Source of the DNA: Siphonodentalium dalli
Taxonomy: Eukaryota; Mollusca; Scaphopoda; Gadilida; Siphonodentaliidae
Length of the DNA: 64,000 bases
Direction of reading: 5' to 3'
Assembly (NCBI GenBank): GCA_032622095.1
Contig: CP136061.1
Location: 84,108,324 to 84,172,323, forward strand
Below, one piece after another: positions 23,601 through 38,600 of this stretch. Numbering within the stretch: position 1 is the stretch's first letter; each line of letters opens with the position of its first letter. A program made the position numbers and the translations under genes. The notes under the pieces were generated by a model. It searched no databases. It had not been told where the DNA came from and saw only the letters and a list, made by a program, of their open reading frames with translations.

Positions 23601-26600
23601 TTTGTACGCAAATTCAGTTGCCACTTTAAATAGTGATCTGGAGATTTGGAATTAAAATTGTCATTAAAAATGTGTCAATCGCCATTGACACCTTCCAGTT
23701 ACAACAAACATTTAATTTGCTTGGCCTGATACTGCTCGTCCTCGCTGCATTGTCTCAAATCAAAACTGTCGCATTGAGTTGGTATGCACTGAGCCGCGTT
23801 GACAATCCAGTTATGATGAGTGGTTATCGGGATATCAGTTATAGGTAGCCCCAAACATGATATTGCCTTTGTCGCCGATTAGCTTACCCCACGCTTTAAT
23901 CTAATTAATTAACACGTCGTTCTCGGGCGCATTTGTAAATTGAATGTGAGAAGAGTGAATTTTGTCAGTAAAACGTACTCGAACAGGGAATGAAGTAATT
24001 TTCTAAACTTTCTGTGTCGACGTTATCTAAATGGATATTACATAGTTATATGTTATCAGCATGGCGTTCATTTTATAAGCGAAATAAACATCACAAGCAC
24101 CCGGAGGTAAATGACAATCCAGCCGATGATCAAACTGATGTTTTCCGTTAATATTGGAATAAAAAAATCTTTCGATGAGTCGTTTTCGTATTGTACTGTT
24201 TATCTGATTTATTTCCATGAATTCGAAGTTGGATTTACAAGGAGTTCTTGACCAACGTAAGTTATCGAATGAGGTTTATTTACTATAAATATATAGTAGT
24301 CGTTACCCGTATAAAACGATCTTCAATTTCAGCATTTTGACATCAAATTCTTAACATTTTATTAAAATCCATGTAATCAACGTAACTAATCCACTTAAGT
24401 TATAGTGTGGTGTACCCGACATTACGAACTGATTTGGATTATCAACATTTAAATATTTAGCATTTACCAGAAAATTATATTGTGCGAGTGATTCCGTGTT
24501 ATAAGAAGGCTCCACCTTCGTAAGTTTTTCATTATTAGAACAAGTCTCAAATACAATGCAAATGTGTCGTTAAAGATACGGGCGGCGTTGGCGGTGGGTA
24601 TGCTGTTAAAATATTCCCAATCGTCAAAAACCGCCATAAATAGTGAAATATAGACAGACTTTGTTCTTATAGCAATCAGAAATATGACATAAGCAGTATG
24701 TTATTGTCGATTTCTTCCCCTTTGGCATGTAAACAAAAGCAAAACATGTTACGTTTTCTGGCTTTTGTTTAGATCCGGATATGGTAAACATAAAGAGCGT
24801 TATTTATTACTGTTTTCCTGATATGGAAATAATAAAGAGCGTTTATATCATTGTGTATGAATAACCAATCGAATTGCTCTGTGTTATGTAAGCAGAGCAC
24901 AACTTGTGTGTGTTTACGTACACCATCGTACGAAAATATAGTCGAATTTCAACAACTAATACAACCAGTATTAAACATATTTCGCAATAAATATGTTTTG
25001 AATGTTTGATACGCATAATGGCTTTTCGTGGATATGTTCAGATTATCGCAACACCGCGAAAAAGACAAATTAAAAAATATATAATGGTAGTATTTGTTAT
25101 CAGCATCAGTTTGCCCTAACATCATCAGAGAAATTCAGTAGGACCCAACCGCATCATAGCAGATTAGCAGGACCACTTGACCGGGGTGGAATATATTTTT
25201 TCTAGTCCGAATTGTCTAATTCCGAAATTACCAATTTCACATTCCGGTTTGTAACTGTTTTCTTTATGTTCTGGCGGAATCGACGATTATAAAATAATTT
25301 ACCCCCCCCCCAAATAAGTGAATTCTTTAACTATTTCTAGGCTACAGCCTCCATACTTGAATGTGGGGAGATTTTTCGACCATTTCTTCGTGAAAATCAT
25401 TATTTTTTTTGTTTTTGTATTGACTTGAAGCTTCCAAGCTTCTGCATAATCGACAAAGGCGAGGAGAGCCCCAGTGATATACCGGCTTTGTGTGCTCTGA
25501 AAATAAATGTTAATATAACATATATTTTTCAGCTGTTTTAAATATTTCGCACACAAGTGAGAGAAAAACGCTCTTTATTCATACCACACCAGGAATGTAT
25601 TAACAAGGAACGCTCTTTATTGTTCAATGCCAAAGAAGTTGGGGAACCGAACTTTCTCAATTCAATCTCTTGAACTAGGCTATGTGCGGCATACAGAGGC
25701 CTTATACGAATATAACAAACGCGAGCATAATTTAGACCTTCATACCACTTACATGTATTCCCATAATCACACTGGTAACTTAAATAATAAATCTAATAAA
25801 TATATTGTTTGTTCGCAACCAAATTACGACACTGACTTAGCATATGTGGCGTTGAGCAATGCATTTGCTATGCATATTGTCCAAACTCACACAAGAGCAG
25901 ACTTCAATTTTAGCTTGTACATTGTTTTAATTCGTTGTGGAACTCACGCTACTATTTGTTAACAGCAACAGTTTGCCCTACCATCATCAGAGCAATTCAG
26001 CAGGACCCAACCGCATCATAGCAGATAGGATAGGATAGGATAATTTTATTTATAATACACATATTAATAGTACAATAAATTAACACATAACTAGATCATA
26101 ATTCAGTATATTGCTGGACCACTTGACCAGGGGTGATCTTTATTTTTCTAGTCCGAATTGTCTAACATTGATGTAAAATTGTTGTTATTACATTAAACAA
26201 ATTCCACCCACCGTCTTTCTTAGTATCCCTATGATCATTATAATCACCTAAGACTGTTCAGTTTCTTATTTGATTGATTGATTGGTCACACCAATTTTAC
26301 ATTCCGGTGTGTCAGCAAGTGGAGAACACAGCAAACAATGACTTGCGATTGTTATGACAATACCTGGGGAATATTTTAATATTCCACAGTTATTGTTAAA
26401 ATAATGCACACTTATTGTTTAAATAATCCACAGCTATTGTTACCAGTGGGCAATCGGCTGGATATTGTGCAAGGGAGAACAATAGAAAATATGGCGACTG
26501 TGGATTAAGTGAGAATAATGCCAAAAAAATCTCAGATTGAGTGGATGATTTATTTGGATATTTTCCTTCCAGAAGCCAGGAAATGAGACTTGGGCATCCT

Positions 26601-29600
26601 CAAAATTCAAAATTTCCTCCCATCGGATCCTGGGACCATAAACATGTGTTGGATTCTCGCAAATATTTTTACGAGAAACCATATGGATTCTCCTAAAATA
26701 GAATGAAATTTATGGCCTGGGTATTGACTTTGTCTGTCTGTCCAAGTCTGAGTTTAGTGTGCTTGTCATTTCCAAAATGAGGTCCCCAGAGGGGGAATTT
26801 AGTGATGCTATCCCACATAGCGGGCTGGCATCAGCATCACCGTTCACCCGCTGGAGATCTCATTCTGCATGACCTCATCTGCTATGGGAGACATAGACTC
26901 AGATTGAAGTTCCCAAATGGTGATGTACACCCATTGGGAACCTCGATTATATAATGTGTCGTCTGCCAATTTAGGGATATAGAGAAACTTGACTAAAAAA
27001 GAATTGGAATCTATGAGAAGAAGTTTCTATAGAAATTTGATATTAAAGATATTTTCCAGAGAAGATGAGGCCTAAGCAGAATGAGGTCCCCAGAGGGTGA
27101 ATTTAGTGATGCTAGCCTGCTATGCGGGATAGCGTCACTAAATTCACCCTCTGGGGACCTTATTCTGCAAATGAAACTCACTAAACGCAGACTTGTGTCA
27201 GTCCGTCCTTCCTTCTGGGCATTTATCTCAGGAATGGGTTGTCATGGCTGCTTTTAATAGAGTGCCCAATCACGCCTGGAAATAACTCAAATTTTGGTGC
27301 TGGACAAAACGACAGGCACCAATTGGTTTGCGCTGGTCACTAAAGTTATGTGAAATTTGTGGTATTTTGATCAAAGCAATAATTTTGCATTGTCTGGTGT
27401 TGGCGCAGCTTTTCAAAATAGTAATCTGCCTGAATCAATATAAAGAAACGGTGTAATCATTTTGTTGGCGCCATGCCAAGTGATATGTAGCATATGCCTG
27501 TTCATCACTAGTGAGAGATAAGGAAATATATATGAAATTGCTTTTTAAATGATATAATAGGGGTTTCATGTGATATATACCATAGGAATTTGATTAGATT
27601 AGTCCTAAATAAAAATAAAACCCGCCCGCCCACTGCACTTATTTAAAAAAAACAATTGTCTGTGAAACAAAACATAAATTTTGATTGTCTAAGGCCAATA
27701 TGAAATATATGCTGGATTAGGCCAAAACAAAAATTATGCGTGTTTCCCGTAACCCGACCGACCGTCTTCAAAACCCCCCGAACCAAGTTCATTTTATTGG
27801 TTTTAAATAAAAAAAATCAATCTATAAACCAACCGACCGCACTGATAACCAAACTATGTACACGTGGTTCTATTTTATCTGATTCACCTCGCGAGATAAA
27901 TAATATCTTTGATATATTTATATATTTTTCGCAAAGCCACATCGTCACTCTAACGAAAAGTCAAATTTAATACGATCTGATTCAATACCGGAAGATCACG
28001 AGTTATCGTTCCTCTTCGCTGACCGGAAACACGTGTTTTTGTTGATATTTTACATTAAACATCGATGTTTTCCGCGGTTGATTCGAACCGAATCGATTCG
28101 AACAAGTTCATCTCAACGATGGCGGTCGCACATGGGTCGATTCGAAGTATCTGGGTGAAAATGGAGACGTGTTCTCTTTAATATTTACTGTATATATAAC
28201 CACAGACTACAATCGATGCAATCAGGTTCCTCTTTCGGTGTCCGGTTCGCAGTTATATCGTCCGGTTTGATACTGATAGCACAAAATACACTGTTTTCGA
28301 ATGTCGTTCTCTTTCTCAAGAATTGACAAGTTACTGAATCCGATTTTTTGCGCATCAATTAAATCTTATAAATGTTGTCTCACATTCAATTATGTGATTT
28401 AATCGCTCGTTTCATATATATAAAACCAAGAAATATCATTTACATCTAAATATTAACTCAAATAATAGTTATCTTCTCCATAAACATGCAAGATTTGCGA
28501 TCGAAAACTCGGGGAAAGTTTGTGCTGATTGTTAGCAAGTCCAGGGCTTTGTATTTTTTTCGCATGCATGTTAATCGCAATTTACAACAGATATAAAACA
28601 CAAAATAAAGCCCATGGAATGACTTTGCATGAACAGGATGTTGTATTGTGGTATGGTAAGATATATTACATATAGAATACCTTTACTTTGTCCATAGTAT
28701 GCACAATTTGAATTCCACATGCCATGCATGATTTACTAACTGATAAGCTACATACTATGGTATAGATACCAACACTAACTAGTAATCAACAGAAAACCGA
28801 CTTGCCACTTCAAATTTTCTGGTTACAAAACGTCCAACAGGACATCGAAAGTGGGCCTGTGATAACACAAAATTTCCATTCATGGGGTCTAAGGTCCACT
28901 CATGGGGTGTTAGGTCCATTCATGGGGTGTAAGGTCCACTCATGGGGTGTTAGGTCCATTCATAGGGTGTTAGGTCCATTCATGGGGTGTAAGGTCCACT
29001 CATGGGGTGTTAGCTAGGTCCACTCATGGGGTGGTAGGTCCATTCATGAATATTCCCAGCTCAAAATTTTGCTTGGTTCAGGGGGTGTGAACTTCAGTTT
29101 GAAATAGGGGGTCCTGAAATTTTCCAACAAAGACCCTGAAGCCAACTAATAAATTACTCATCTCTCCCCCGTGCCCCCTACAACAACTCATCTCCCCCCC
29201 ACATCCCCTACAATGTTAACTGTCAACTAATAGATTTCTTATCTCTCCCCCATGCCCCCTACAACTCATCTCTCCACCACTCCCCCTACAGCGTTGACTG
29301 TTCCCCGCACCCACTACAACATTAACTGTCCACTAACAAATTACTCATCTCTCCCACATTCCCCCTACAAAGTTAACTGTCAATTAATAAATTACTCATC
29401 TCTCCCCCGTGCCCCCTACAACTTTAACTCACCTCTCCCCCTGCCCCCTACAACAACTCATCTCTCCAATGCGCCCCCTACAACAACTCAGAAATCCAAA
29501 CTTTGTTAGACATTTTGTACCAGGCTCTCAGCATACAAATAGTAGTTTCCTTCCTTCCATGATTTCGATATGGAATGGCCTAGAAAAAATAGCACAACAA

Positions 29601-32600
29601 AGCGCATCAATTACTACCTTCTCTAATATTGTAAACCCACAATTTGGGACACTTAAACCACCAATGTTTTATTCTAGCGGCAAAAGGAAAGCTAACATTT
29701 TGTTATGTAGACTCCGAAATAAATGCAGCGATTTGAATGGGGACAAATGTCAAAATCACTTAATAAGTAACCCGGAATGTAGTTGTGGCTACCTAAACGA
29801 GGACGCTGATCATTACATTTTCACTTGTCCCTATTATCGAACAGAAAGGGCCAACCTCGAAGAAAAAATAATTCGAATAGGATTATATCAAGTTCATGTT
29901 GCTGATCTACTCTGTGGATCAGTCTCACTTTCCAATGAAGGAAATTACAGATTGTTCGCAGCTGTCCAAAAATATATTATAAACTCATTGCGATTTGGCG
30001 ATGAACAGATGCATTACATTTAGTGAACATTATCAGTTGTGTATTAACTTAAATTGAGAACAACATGCACTAAACATAAACATATGATATAAAACTATCT
30101 TCCCTTACCCCATACCAATCTTGAACATTCCATATTGTATTTGTGTATTTTGCCAGATTTCTTTTTGTTTTGTGGTTAACATTTATGTAGTTAAATTTTT
30201 CATCTGTGCATCACCATCTTTTGCCCGGGGAGAGGAGCTCCACCTAAGTTGTTATAACTTGTGCTCCAATCCCTATTCACTCATCCTACATTATTGTGTT
30301 ATAAATATGTTTTGTTTGATATGTTAATATGGGATGATCAATAAAATAAACAACGAGACCATAAAAAAATAAAATGAAAAGCCCACCGCCCGCCCCTATT
30401 TTTTTTGGGCTCGTTACGGGAAACACGCATTCATTTTGTTTTGGCCTTATCATCTCCACGCGACCCTAAGGCCAATATAAAATATATGCCAAACTTATTT
30501 TTTGCCCCTCAAAAAAGATAAATTTTATTATGAAAATTTAGTTATAAATTATTATAAAGCCTTCAATTGTATAAAAAAAAACAATGCAATTAACTGTTCT
30601 TTCAACCATTCTTAAACAGGCCTTAAGGTTCAACGAGTCACTATAATGTTTCTCGCGAAACTAATCAATTTTCAGTGCTTTATGACCAAATTGATTCAGC
30701 ATTTGATTTTCGCAAAATTAAATGTATTTTGAGCACTAAATTAAGTATCTTCAAAGCCTTTGGTATATTGAGAAGTAGACTACGCCTTAAATTGTTGTAC
30801 TAGCCATAACTTTCTTTGTTGGCATGAATACAAAATTAATCTTCGCCCGCCCTAATTTTTCAAAAAAGTTTGATGATAATCTAGCAGTTCATAAATTGTG
30901 GCCTAACCTATTTATAAATTGTGGCCTGACCTATTTATAAATTGTGGCCTGACCTATTTATAAATTGTGGCCTGACCTATTTATTAATTGTAACCTACCG
31001 TACTGACCCGCGTTTAGGCCCAGGGGGCCTTTGTTTTATTTGAGCTCAAAAATCCAAGTGGGCTTAAACCCGAATATGACCCTTTGCAAACCAAAAATCC
31101 CAAGAAATCGGGACAGTAAAACTGAAGAAAAAATAAAGTCGATCCAGCAGAGTTTCGGTGAAATATACACGTCTTCCAGATTAAATAAAGTTAAGTATAA
31201 GTTACTTGGAGAAAGTATTTGTTTCATTTTTATGTGTATATTAAAATATTACTTGTTGTCTTGTTTTATTGCCCAAAATTCCCATAAATGACAGTTTGTA
31301 AGCATCATGGGTCATCGGATTTTTCGGCCATTTCAGACAGTTGGGTAAATCCACTATCTATAGTCTATATCTATAGTTATTATCTATAGTTTATATCAAT
31401 GTTCAGATAATTAAAAAATGTCAGAAAATTGTACAGGGAAATATTATGCAACATATAAGAGAGCGACTTAATCCGATTAGGATAACAATGAACCCATGCA
31501 CTGATGCAGTGCTATATTCATGGCCCGTTGTCTACAAAGATGTTACAATACAATAGTGACCAATTTAACAAAGCCAGTGAGTCTAGTTAATTAACGAAAT
31601 GACGTTGTAAATACGTATACAAAAAAACACGTGTTTTAATGTTTAGAGTCATCGCTCCCAAACCGTTGACACAGATTAATGTTTATACTATAGACTATAG
31701 TCTATACCGTAAAACGTGAAAAATAAAAGTTTAAAATTTTTAAATAATGATTATTATATACTAACCACCGGGTACCAATACGACATCGGTATCTCTTTTT
31801 TTGAAGGCATCTTGTGCTGTTGTTGTTGTTGAATGACAAGTGCCCCTTCTGCCCCATTATTATACCCACCGTGTGTTTACATAACCAGGGAATGAGTTCT
31901 TTTTGTGTTTGGCCACATGTAGGAACATACCGACATACAAAGAATATGTTTTTACAGTACTGTTGTTGACATGTGTGCGATGCACGCACGTGATTCTTTG
32001 AAGTGATTGATGTTTACCGCGTTCTCAGATATACGCCGTTAGCGAGTGGGTTTGATGTCTGTCGACGTTTGGTTTCCCCCAGGAAGAATAATTGAATAAA
32101 CAAATGAGATTTTAAGATTCACTTTATTTTATTTTATATATTATTATCACTTACCTACGAAGTATAACTTTCCATTTTTCGTGGCATTCTCGCCGTCACC
32201 GATCGTTTGTGAATATTCTTCCCGTTATATATTGGAATTATTTATTTGGGAAGTATCATTAGCAAATAATTACTTACCACCGCTGAAATTTAACAAAATA
32301 TGGGGTGGGCTTAAACACGAATATACCCCTGTGCATGGAATTTGGTCAAAAGATATGGGTGGGCTTAAACACGGGCATGGGCCTTGAGCCGGGTCAGTAC
32401 GGTAACCTATTTATAAATTGTGGCCTAACCTATTTATAAATTGTGGCCTAACCTATTTATAAATTGTGGCCTGACCTATTTATAAATTGTGGCCTAACCC
32501 ACCGGTATTTGTTAATTGTGGCCTGACCTATTTGTTAATTGTGGCCTAACCTATTTGTTAATTGTGGCCTGACATATTATAAATTGTGGCCTAACCTATT

Positions 32601-35600
32601 TGTTAATTGTGGCCTGACCTATTTATAAATTGTGGCCTAACCTATTTGTTAATTGTGGCCTAACCTATTTATCAATTGTGGCCTAACCTATTTATCAATT
32701 GTAACCTAACCTATTTATAAATTGTGGCCTAACCTATTTGTTAATTTTGGCCTGACCTATTTGTTAATTGTGGCCTAACCTATTTGTTAATTGTGGCCTA
32801 ACCTATTTGTTAATTGTGGCCTAACCTATTTATTAATTGTGGCCTGACCTATTTATAAATTGTGGCCTAACCTATTTATTAATTGTGGCCTAACCTATTT
32901 ATAAATTGTGGCCTAACCTATTTATCAATTGTAACCTAACCTATTTATAAATTGTGGCCTAACCTATTTATTAATTGTGACCAATTTGTTTTTTTCCAGG
33001 GAAGTGCTTATATCTGTCGGGTCTCATTGCGGAACCAATGAATGCGTACGATGATTTTAAACTGTTGGAGCATGGGATTGGTTTCACCAACATCGTTGCC
33101 AGGACAACCAGAGGCAGTCCAGATCTCTCTAGGTATGATACCTCCGGAATAATAGATCTTCATTTTTTTTTATGCAATTACACAGTATAAACAAATTTGG
33201 GCCGAATCACAAGTGACATACAATTAAAGATGGTCTATCTCTTTATAAACAAACTAAACATGTGTTATATAATTACCGGGGTAAAAAATATTAGATATGA
33301 ATCGAAGACCCCTGTCTGGAAATGCTTCTATCGATTAATATTGGTTATATTTCAAATATGTTTTTTTAGTTTAGTTTCCTATATCCCCAAATTGGCTGAT
33401 GACATAATGAATGCATAATCAAAGTTCCCAATGGGTGCACATCACCATTTTCACCATCTGGGAACTTAATCTGAGTCTAGTTCTCCCCATAGTAGATGAG
33501 GCCATGCAGTATGAGATCCACAGAGGATGAATTTGGTGATGCTAGCCCATTGTGTGGGGTAACGACACAAATTCACCCTCTGGGGACCTCATTCTGCAAA
33601 TTGTCGCTTCAGAACTAAAGTGTTCTATCTCCACATTTTTATTTTTGTGGGAAATTGAGTTTAAAATTTTGACCCCCCTGGGTTCACATGTTCTCATTCT
33701 ATTTTGAAAGATAGTACACAGCGGGTATGTTAGCTGCTGAAAAAATACAATTATAGGACGAGTTTTGAGACAAATATCTTGGGTGTATTCACGAAAAAAC
33801 ACTGGAGAGTTTCCGGTTTTTTTTGGTGTTACAGTGATTTTGTGTTTTTTAATGATATAAACATGAAAAAATCCCAAATCAAACCATTTTCTGTGTTATT
33901 TTAACCAAATAATTATCTAAGAAATAAGATGTTCATACCTAGGAGTGAGAAAGCATTATTTCCAACTAGTCACTTCGTTGGCACTCTGCCAAGTTCAGGT
34001 TCCATTGCTTTCTATTGAAGGTCAGAGATACAACATTTTAGCACTGAAATTTATTTATTCACTAGGCACAAAATAAATAGATTCATTGGTCCACAGTGGA
34101 GATAGAACAATATAGCACTGTCAAAAATGTGAGTTTCGGACAGGAAATCCCACACCGAATCGAAAGATACCAATATCTCATTTTCCCGCCTAAATTGAGA
34201 TAGAACAGTTTAGTTCTGATGCGACAAAATGTTGAGCACCATATTTGGAGGCCTGATGTTCATTGTTCTATCTATGTTTCATTGTTCTATCTATGTTTCA
34301 TTGCAGAGCTGAAATAAAAGAAGGTGCTGAGATCTTAGTCGAAAAAATAGCTAAATATAAACCAAAGATAGCAGTGTTCAATGGGAAAGGTGAGAAAATA
34401 GCTAAATATAAATCAAAGATTGCGGCATTCAATGGGAAAGGGAGAAAATAGCTAAATATCATTAAAAGATAGCGGCGTTCAATGGGAAAGATGAGAAAAT
34501 AGCAAAATATAATACAAATATAATACAAAGATAGTGGTGTTCCATGGGAAAGGGAGAAAACAGCTAAATATATACAAAGATAGCGGTGTTCAATGGGAAA
34601 GTGAGAAAATAGCTAAATATAAATCAAATATAGCAGTGTTCAATGGGAAAGTGGAGAAAATAGCTAAATATAAACCAAAGATCACTTTGTTCAATGGGAG
34701 AGGAGAGAAAATAGCTACATATAAAACAAAGATAGCTAAATTTAAACCAAAGATCACTTTGTTCAATTGGAAAGGTGAGAAAATAGCTAAATATAAATCA
34801 AAGATAGCTAAATATAAACCAAAGATCGCTTTGTTCATTGGAAATAGTGAGAAAATAGCTAAATATAAAACAAAAATAGCTAAATATAAAACCAAAGATT
34901 GCGGTGTTCATTGGGAAAGGTGAGAAAATTGGTAAATATAAACCAGTGATAGCTAATATAAAACCAAAGATCGCTGTGTTCATTAGTAAAGGTGAGAAAT
35001 TGGGCTGAATTATTTTCGACGAGGCAGTGGTATTTTGTTAGTAAAAAACAAACTTTTGGATAAGCACCTATATTGATTTTATATGGGGTGACCTCTGACG
35101 TTATCATTGAACTAATATGGGTTCATCCTTGCACCATCACTATTATCCACGCTGATAAAAATGCAAGATGATGGATAAGCACCTAATATTGATTCATATG
35201 GGGGTCACTTCTGACGTCATTATTGACCTAATATGGGTTCATCCACCATCATTATTTATCGACGCTGATTGGTTAATCGCAAGAGCTGACATAAATTAAA
35301 TTAGTGGGTCTGATTACCCTTCGTAGAGTTTTCATTTCCCAACCCCAGTCCTCACGAAGAATTCCTCGCGGGAGTAATAAATTACTCCTGTATAACAGGT
35401 TACGGGAGCAATTGCTCCCGCAATTCATAAATGAATAAATGTTCATTAACTTCATATTATTGGTAAATTAAATAGTTATTACTGTTTTACATATTAAAAT
35501 TTACAATGTACAAGTACATGTTGTTGTTTCTACTTTGATTTTGTGTTGACTTAAAGTATTATTCCCTGGGGTCTTATTACAATGAATGCCAAGTCAATTA

Positions 35601-38600
35601 CATGTAGGGTCCATGAAATTTTATTAATAAATAATTCAACTAGGACTAGTTGTTGCACTATTTTCGGCATCAAGTTGCTCGAAATACACAGCACTCAGGT
35701 GGCTTTTGGTGTTTAAGTGCCGCTCCAGAGTCCATTTGGAAATAAAAGACGAACCGGCTGCCATTTCGTACTTTCGTACTTTACCGGTAAGTATTTTTCC
35801 GAATGCTTGGTGCATGCTTTACAATAATCTTTCGTGATGATTGTTTTGCCATCCCTGTTCTCAGTCTTATAACCAAAATATTGTTTAAACATCCATGATA
35901 GGAACAGTGACAGGAAAACCATGATTATTTATTTTATTTTCAAAATGTGGTGCGTTCGATACGATTTCCCGGAGTTTCCGGTGAGAATACATTCCGGTCA
36001 GAAGTTAACACTAAAGCGCCGGTTTTCACTATGAAAAAAGATACTTTGCGCCAGGAAAATTGAAATTGCGGGCGCTGCCGGGCAATAGCGCCCGCTTCGT
36101 GGGGAGGACTGCAACCCCGGGATTCAACTTCAGTAGAGCCAATCAGAACACACTATTAGTAGCTCCAAAATAAAGGAGTCCAATCGAAACGATTAACATA
36201 GCACGATGTGATATAATTCGGGGGAATACTGCAAGACTTCCGAGAAATGAAAAGTTGACGGGAATACGATAGACTCAGTATCCATATGAATCTGAGTTTA
36301 TGTTTACAAAGACTGGCGACGATTCAGCTTTACCCAGCTTTACCCAGCTAGCAATATTTTGAAATACCAGCATACTTTAGGTCATCATGTATTAATAATT
36401 GTCTGATTTCAGGATATATAGTTTACATCTTCTTAAACATATTCTGTTTTCAGGTATCTATGAGATATTTTCTGGAAACAAACACTTTGTCTTCGGAAGA
36501 CAACCAAAGTATTTAGAGGGCACAAAAACAGTGAGTTCTTAAAATATGTCCCTGTAAATACAGTTAGTTATTTTCCCGCCAAATTTTGTTTAGGAATAAA
36601 CTATGTGCATCCGTTTCGTGAGTCTGTCTGTGAGAACTATGTGCATCCGTTTCGTGAGTCTGTCTGTGAGAACTTGGATGCTCTTTATCTTTGTCATCAT
36701 CAGTTGGATACAAAGCAATTATTTCATGTGTCTTTTGGGAACAGTCAAAATTTTACCCATACAGAGCCCCAGACAAACAGACGACACTCTTCTATATGCT
36801 TCTATATATGTGTGGGGCTCCCTGCAGGGTAATGGATGTTTTTTATTTTATGTCCTAAAAAATGTAAGAAACATTTATTTAAAAAAAATGATAAAAAATT
36901 GTTAGGCCAATGCATTCTCTTATATATGCGAGGCGACCTATGGTCGACTCGCATATATAAGAGAATGCATTGGCACAGGGTAACAGTTTAAGATTATTTA
37001 CAAAGAGCGGGTTACATCCATTGATTAAATTTGACAGGCATGTTTAGGACATAAAATAAAAAACATCCATTACCCTGCAGGGAGCCCCACACATATATAG
37101 AAGCATATAGAAGAGTGTCGTCTGCTCATGTTTGTCTGGGGCTCTGTATGGGTGAAATTATAAAATTGTTAAAGAATACAAGAAAAAATTATTAAAATTG
37201 TAAAAAATTGTTAGGCTAATGCATTCTCTTATATATGCGAGGCGACCTATGGTCGACTCGCATATATAAGAGAATGCATTGGCACAGGGTAAAAAAAATC
37301 TCGACTCCAAATGGGAGTTATTGAATTTGAACATTTATTTAATTTTGTTGATACTTTTTCTTTTTATTTATAAACAAGCCTTGAAATAGTGTGTCATTTG
37401 CAGAATGAGGTCCCCGGTGGGTGAATTTAGTGACACTACCCCGCACAGTATGCTGGCATCACTAAATTCACCCTCTGCAGGACCTCATTCTGCTTAAGCC
37501 TCAACTGCTATGAGATACCTAGGATCAAATTGAAGTTCCCCAGTTGATGTTGGTGATGATACTCTCAGGTGCTAAATAAAAGTGCTGGGTGACATTTTTA
37601 CCCAAAAAAAAGAATAATAGTGCTGGTGCACAATAAATGTGCTGGGTTACGGATTTTACTTTTCATGGTAGTATGCTTAAAACTCAAGCCATGAAGGCTT
37701 ATGTGTACATTTATATAGTACAGGGAATCATACCTGTGCGGAGGAAGTGACATTTAGGTATTATGCCTCATGTATCTTCACTATCTTGTTTACCCCATTC
37801 ATACGTTATGTATGACCAATGCGTGCAATTACATATTACTCATATGATATATAGTTGGCATAGATTGTGTTACATGTTGATTGTTGTATTCTACAGTACA
37901 CACTGCACATGACTCTTTTTTCTCTTCTTGTAGGTTGGGGGGTCTTCGGGTAAATATGGTTCATTATTCCGATGGATAATTATTCTGAGGGTTCATTATT
38001 CCGCTATACAGTAAGTGGAGAGTTTAGCCATACCTCCATGATGTCATGAATATACAATCCCCCCCCCCCCCCAGTCGCTACGTCCAATGTCACCTTCAAG
38101 TAAAATACAACCTGGAAGTAAATGCAGACGGAAATGATTGACACAGATTTCGCCGTATTTTCGTATCTATAAATACGTTGTCTATTTTCATCTTAAAACA
38201 CCGGATAAATAAATCATGAATCGAGAGTTAAATTTGTCTAAAAGTAATACGAGTTATAAATTATGTACCGTAGGCCTAATTGTAAAAGATATCCGCATAA
38301 ATAACAGTAGGCTCGTTTCGGGTCCCGTGATTGGGCGAACCGTGACTCTCAAAATAGGTTTTATATCGAAGCGATGTCGCATCTCAGCCAACCAAAAACA
38401 GATTTATTTAGTGGTTTGTGACTTCTAGTATTGACATTAGCACACTCGTGATTCGTTCCATTGTTATATTCGTTTGTTTATCACCCAAAAAAAAGAATAA
38501 TGTCACATTATATGATGGATTTACCCCCAAAAAAATAATAAACGTGATGGGTCACAATAAGCGTGATAGTGTGTATTTTTGCTCCAAATTAATAAACGTG

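Larger units (their letters stand above)
27718..30449. mobile_element. Candidate 2.7-kb TIR element carrying a LINE fragment
   Basis: TAGGCCAAAACAAAAATTAT and GCGTGTTTCCCGTAAC at the left are mirrored by GTTACGGGAAACACGC and ATTTTGTTTTGGCCTTA at the right. CTAAGGCCAATATGAAATAT (27689) and a near-identical direct copy at 30467 flank it. The interior contains a 20-bp minisatellite, a CT-rich array and the LINE fragment. Boundaries are tentative because the flanking direct repeats are longer than usual target duplications. Confidence 0.45.

Noticed and set aside
30893..32985. Possible telomere-like or centromeric satellite
   Set aside because: The unit (23 bp, TAAATTGTGGCCTAACCTAT core) is local to intron 4 and does not resemble telomere repeats.
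34298..34983. Minus-strand frames rich in [24 protein letters not shown] repeats
   Set aside because: They are the antisense translation of the exon 6-derived 51-bp array; the pattern is explained by the repeat and not by a repetitive membrane protein.
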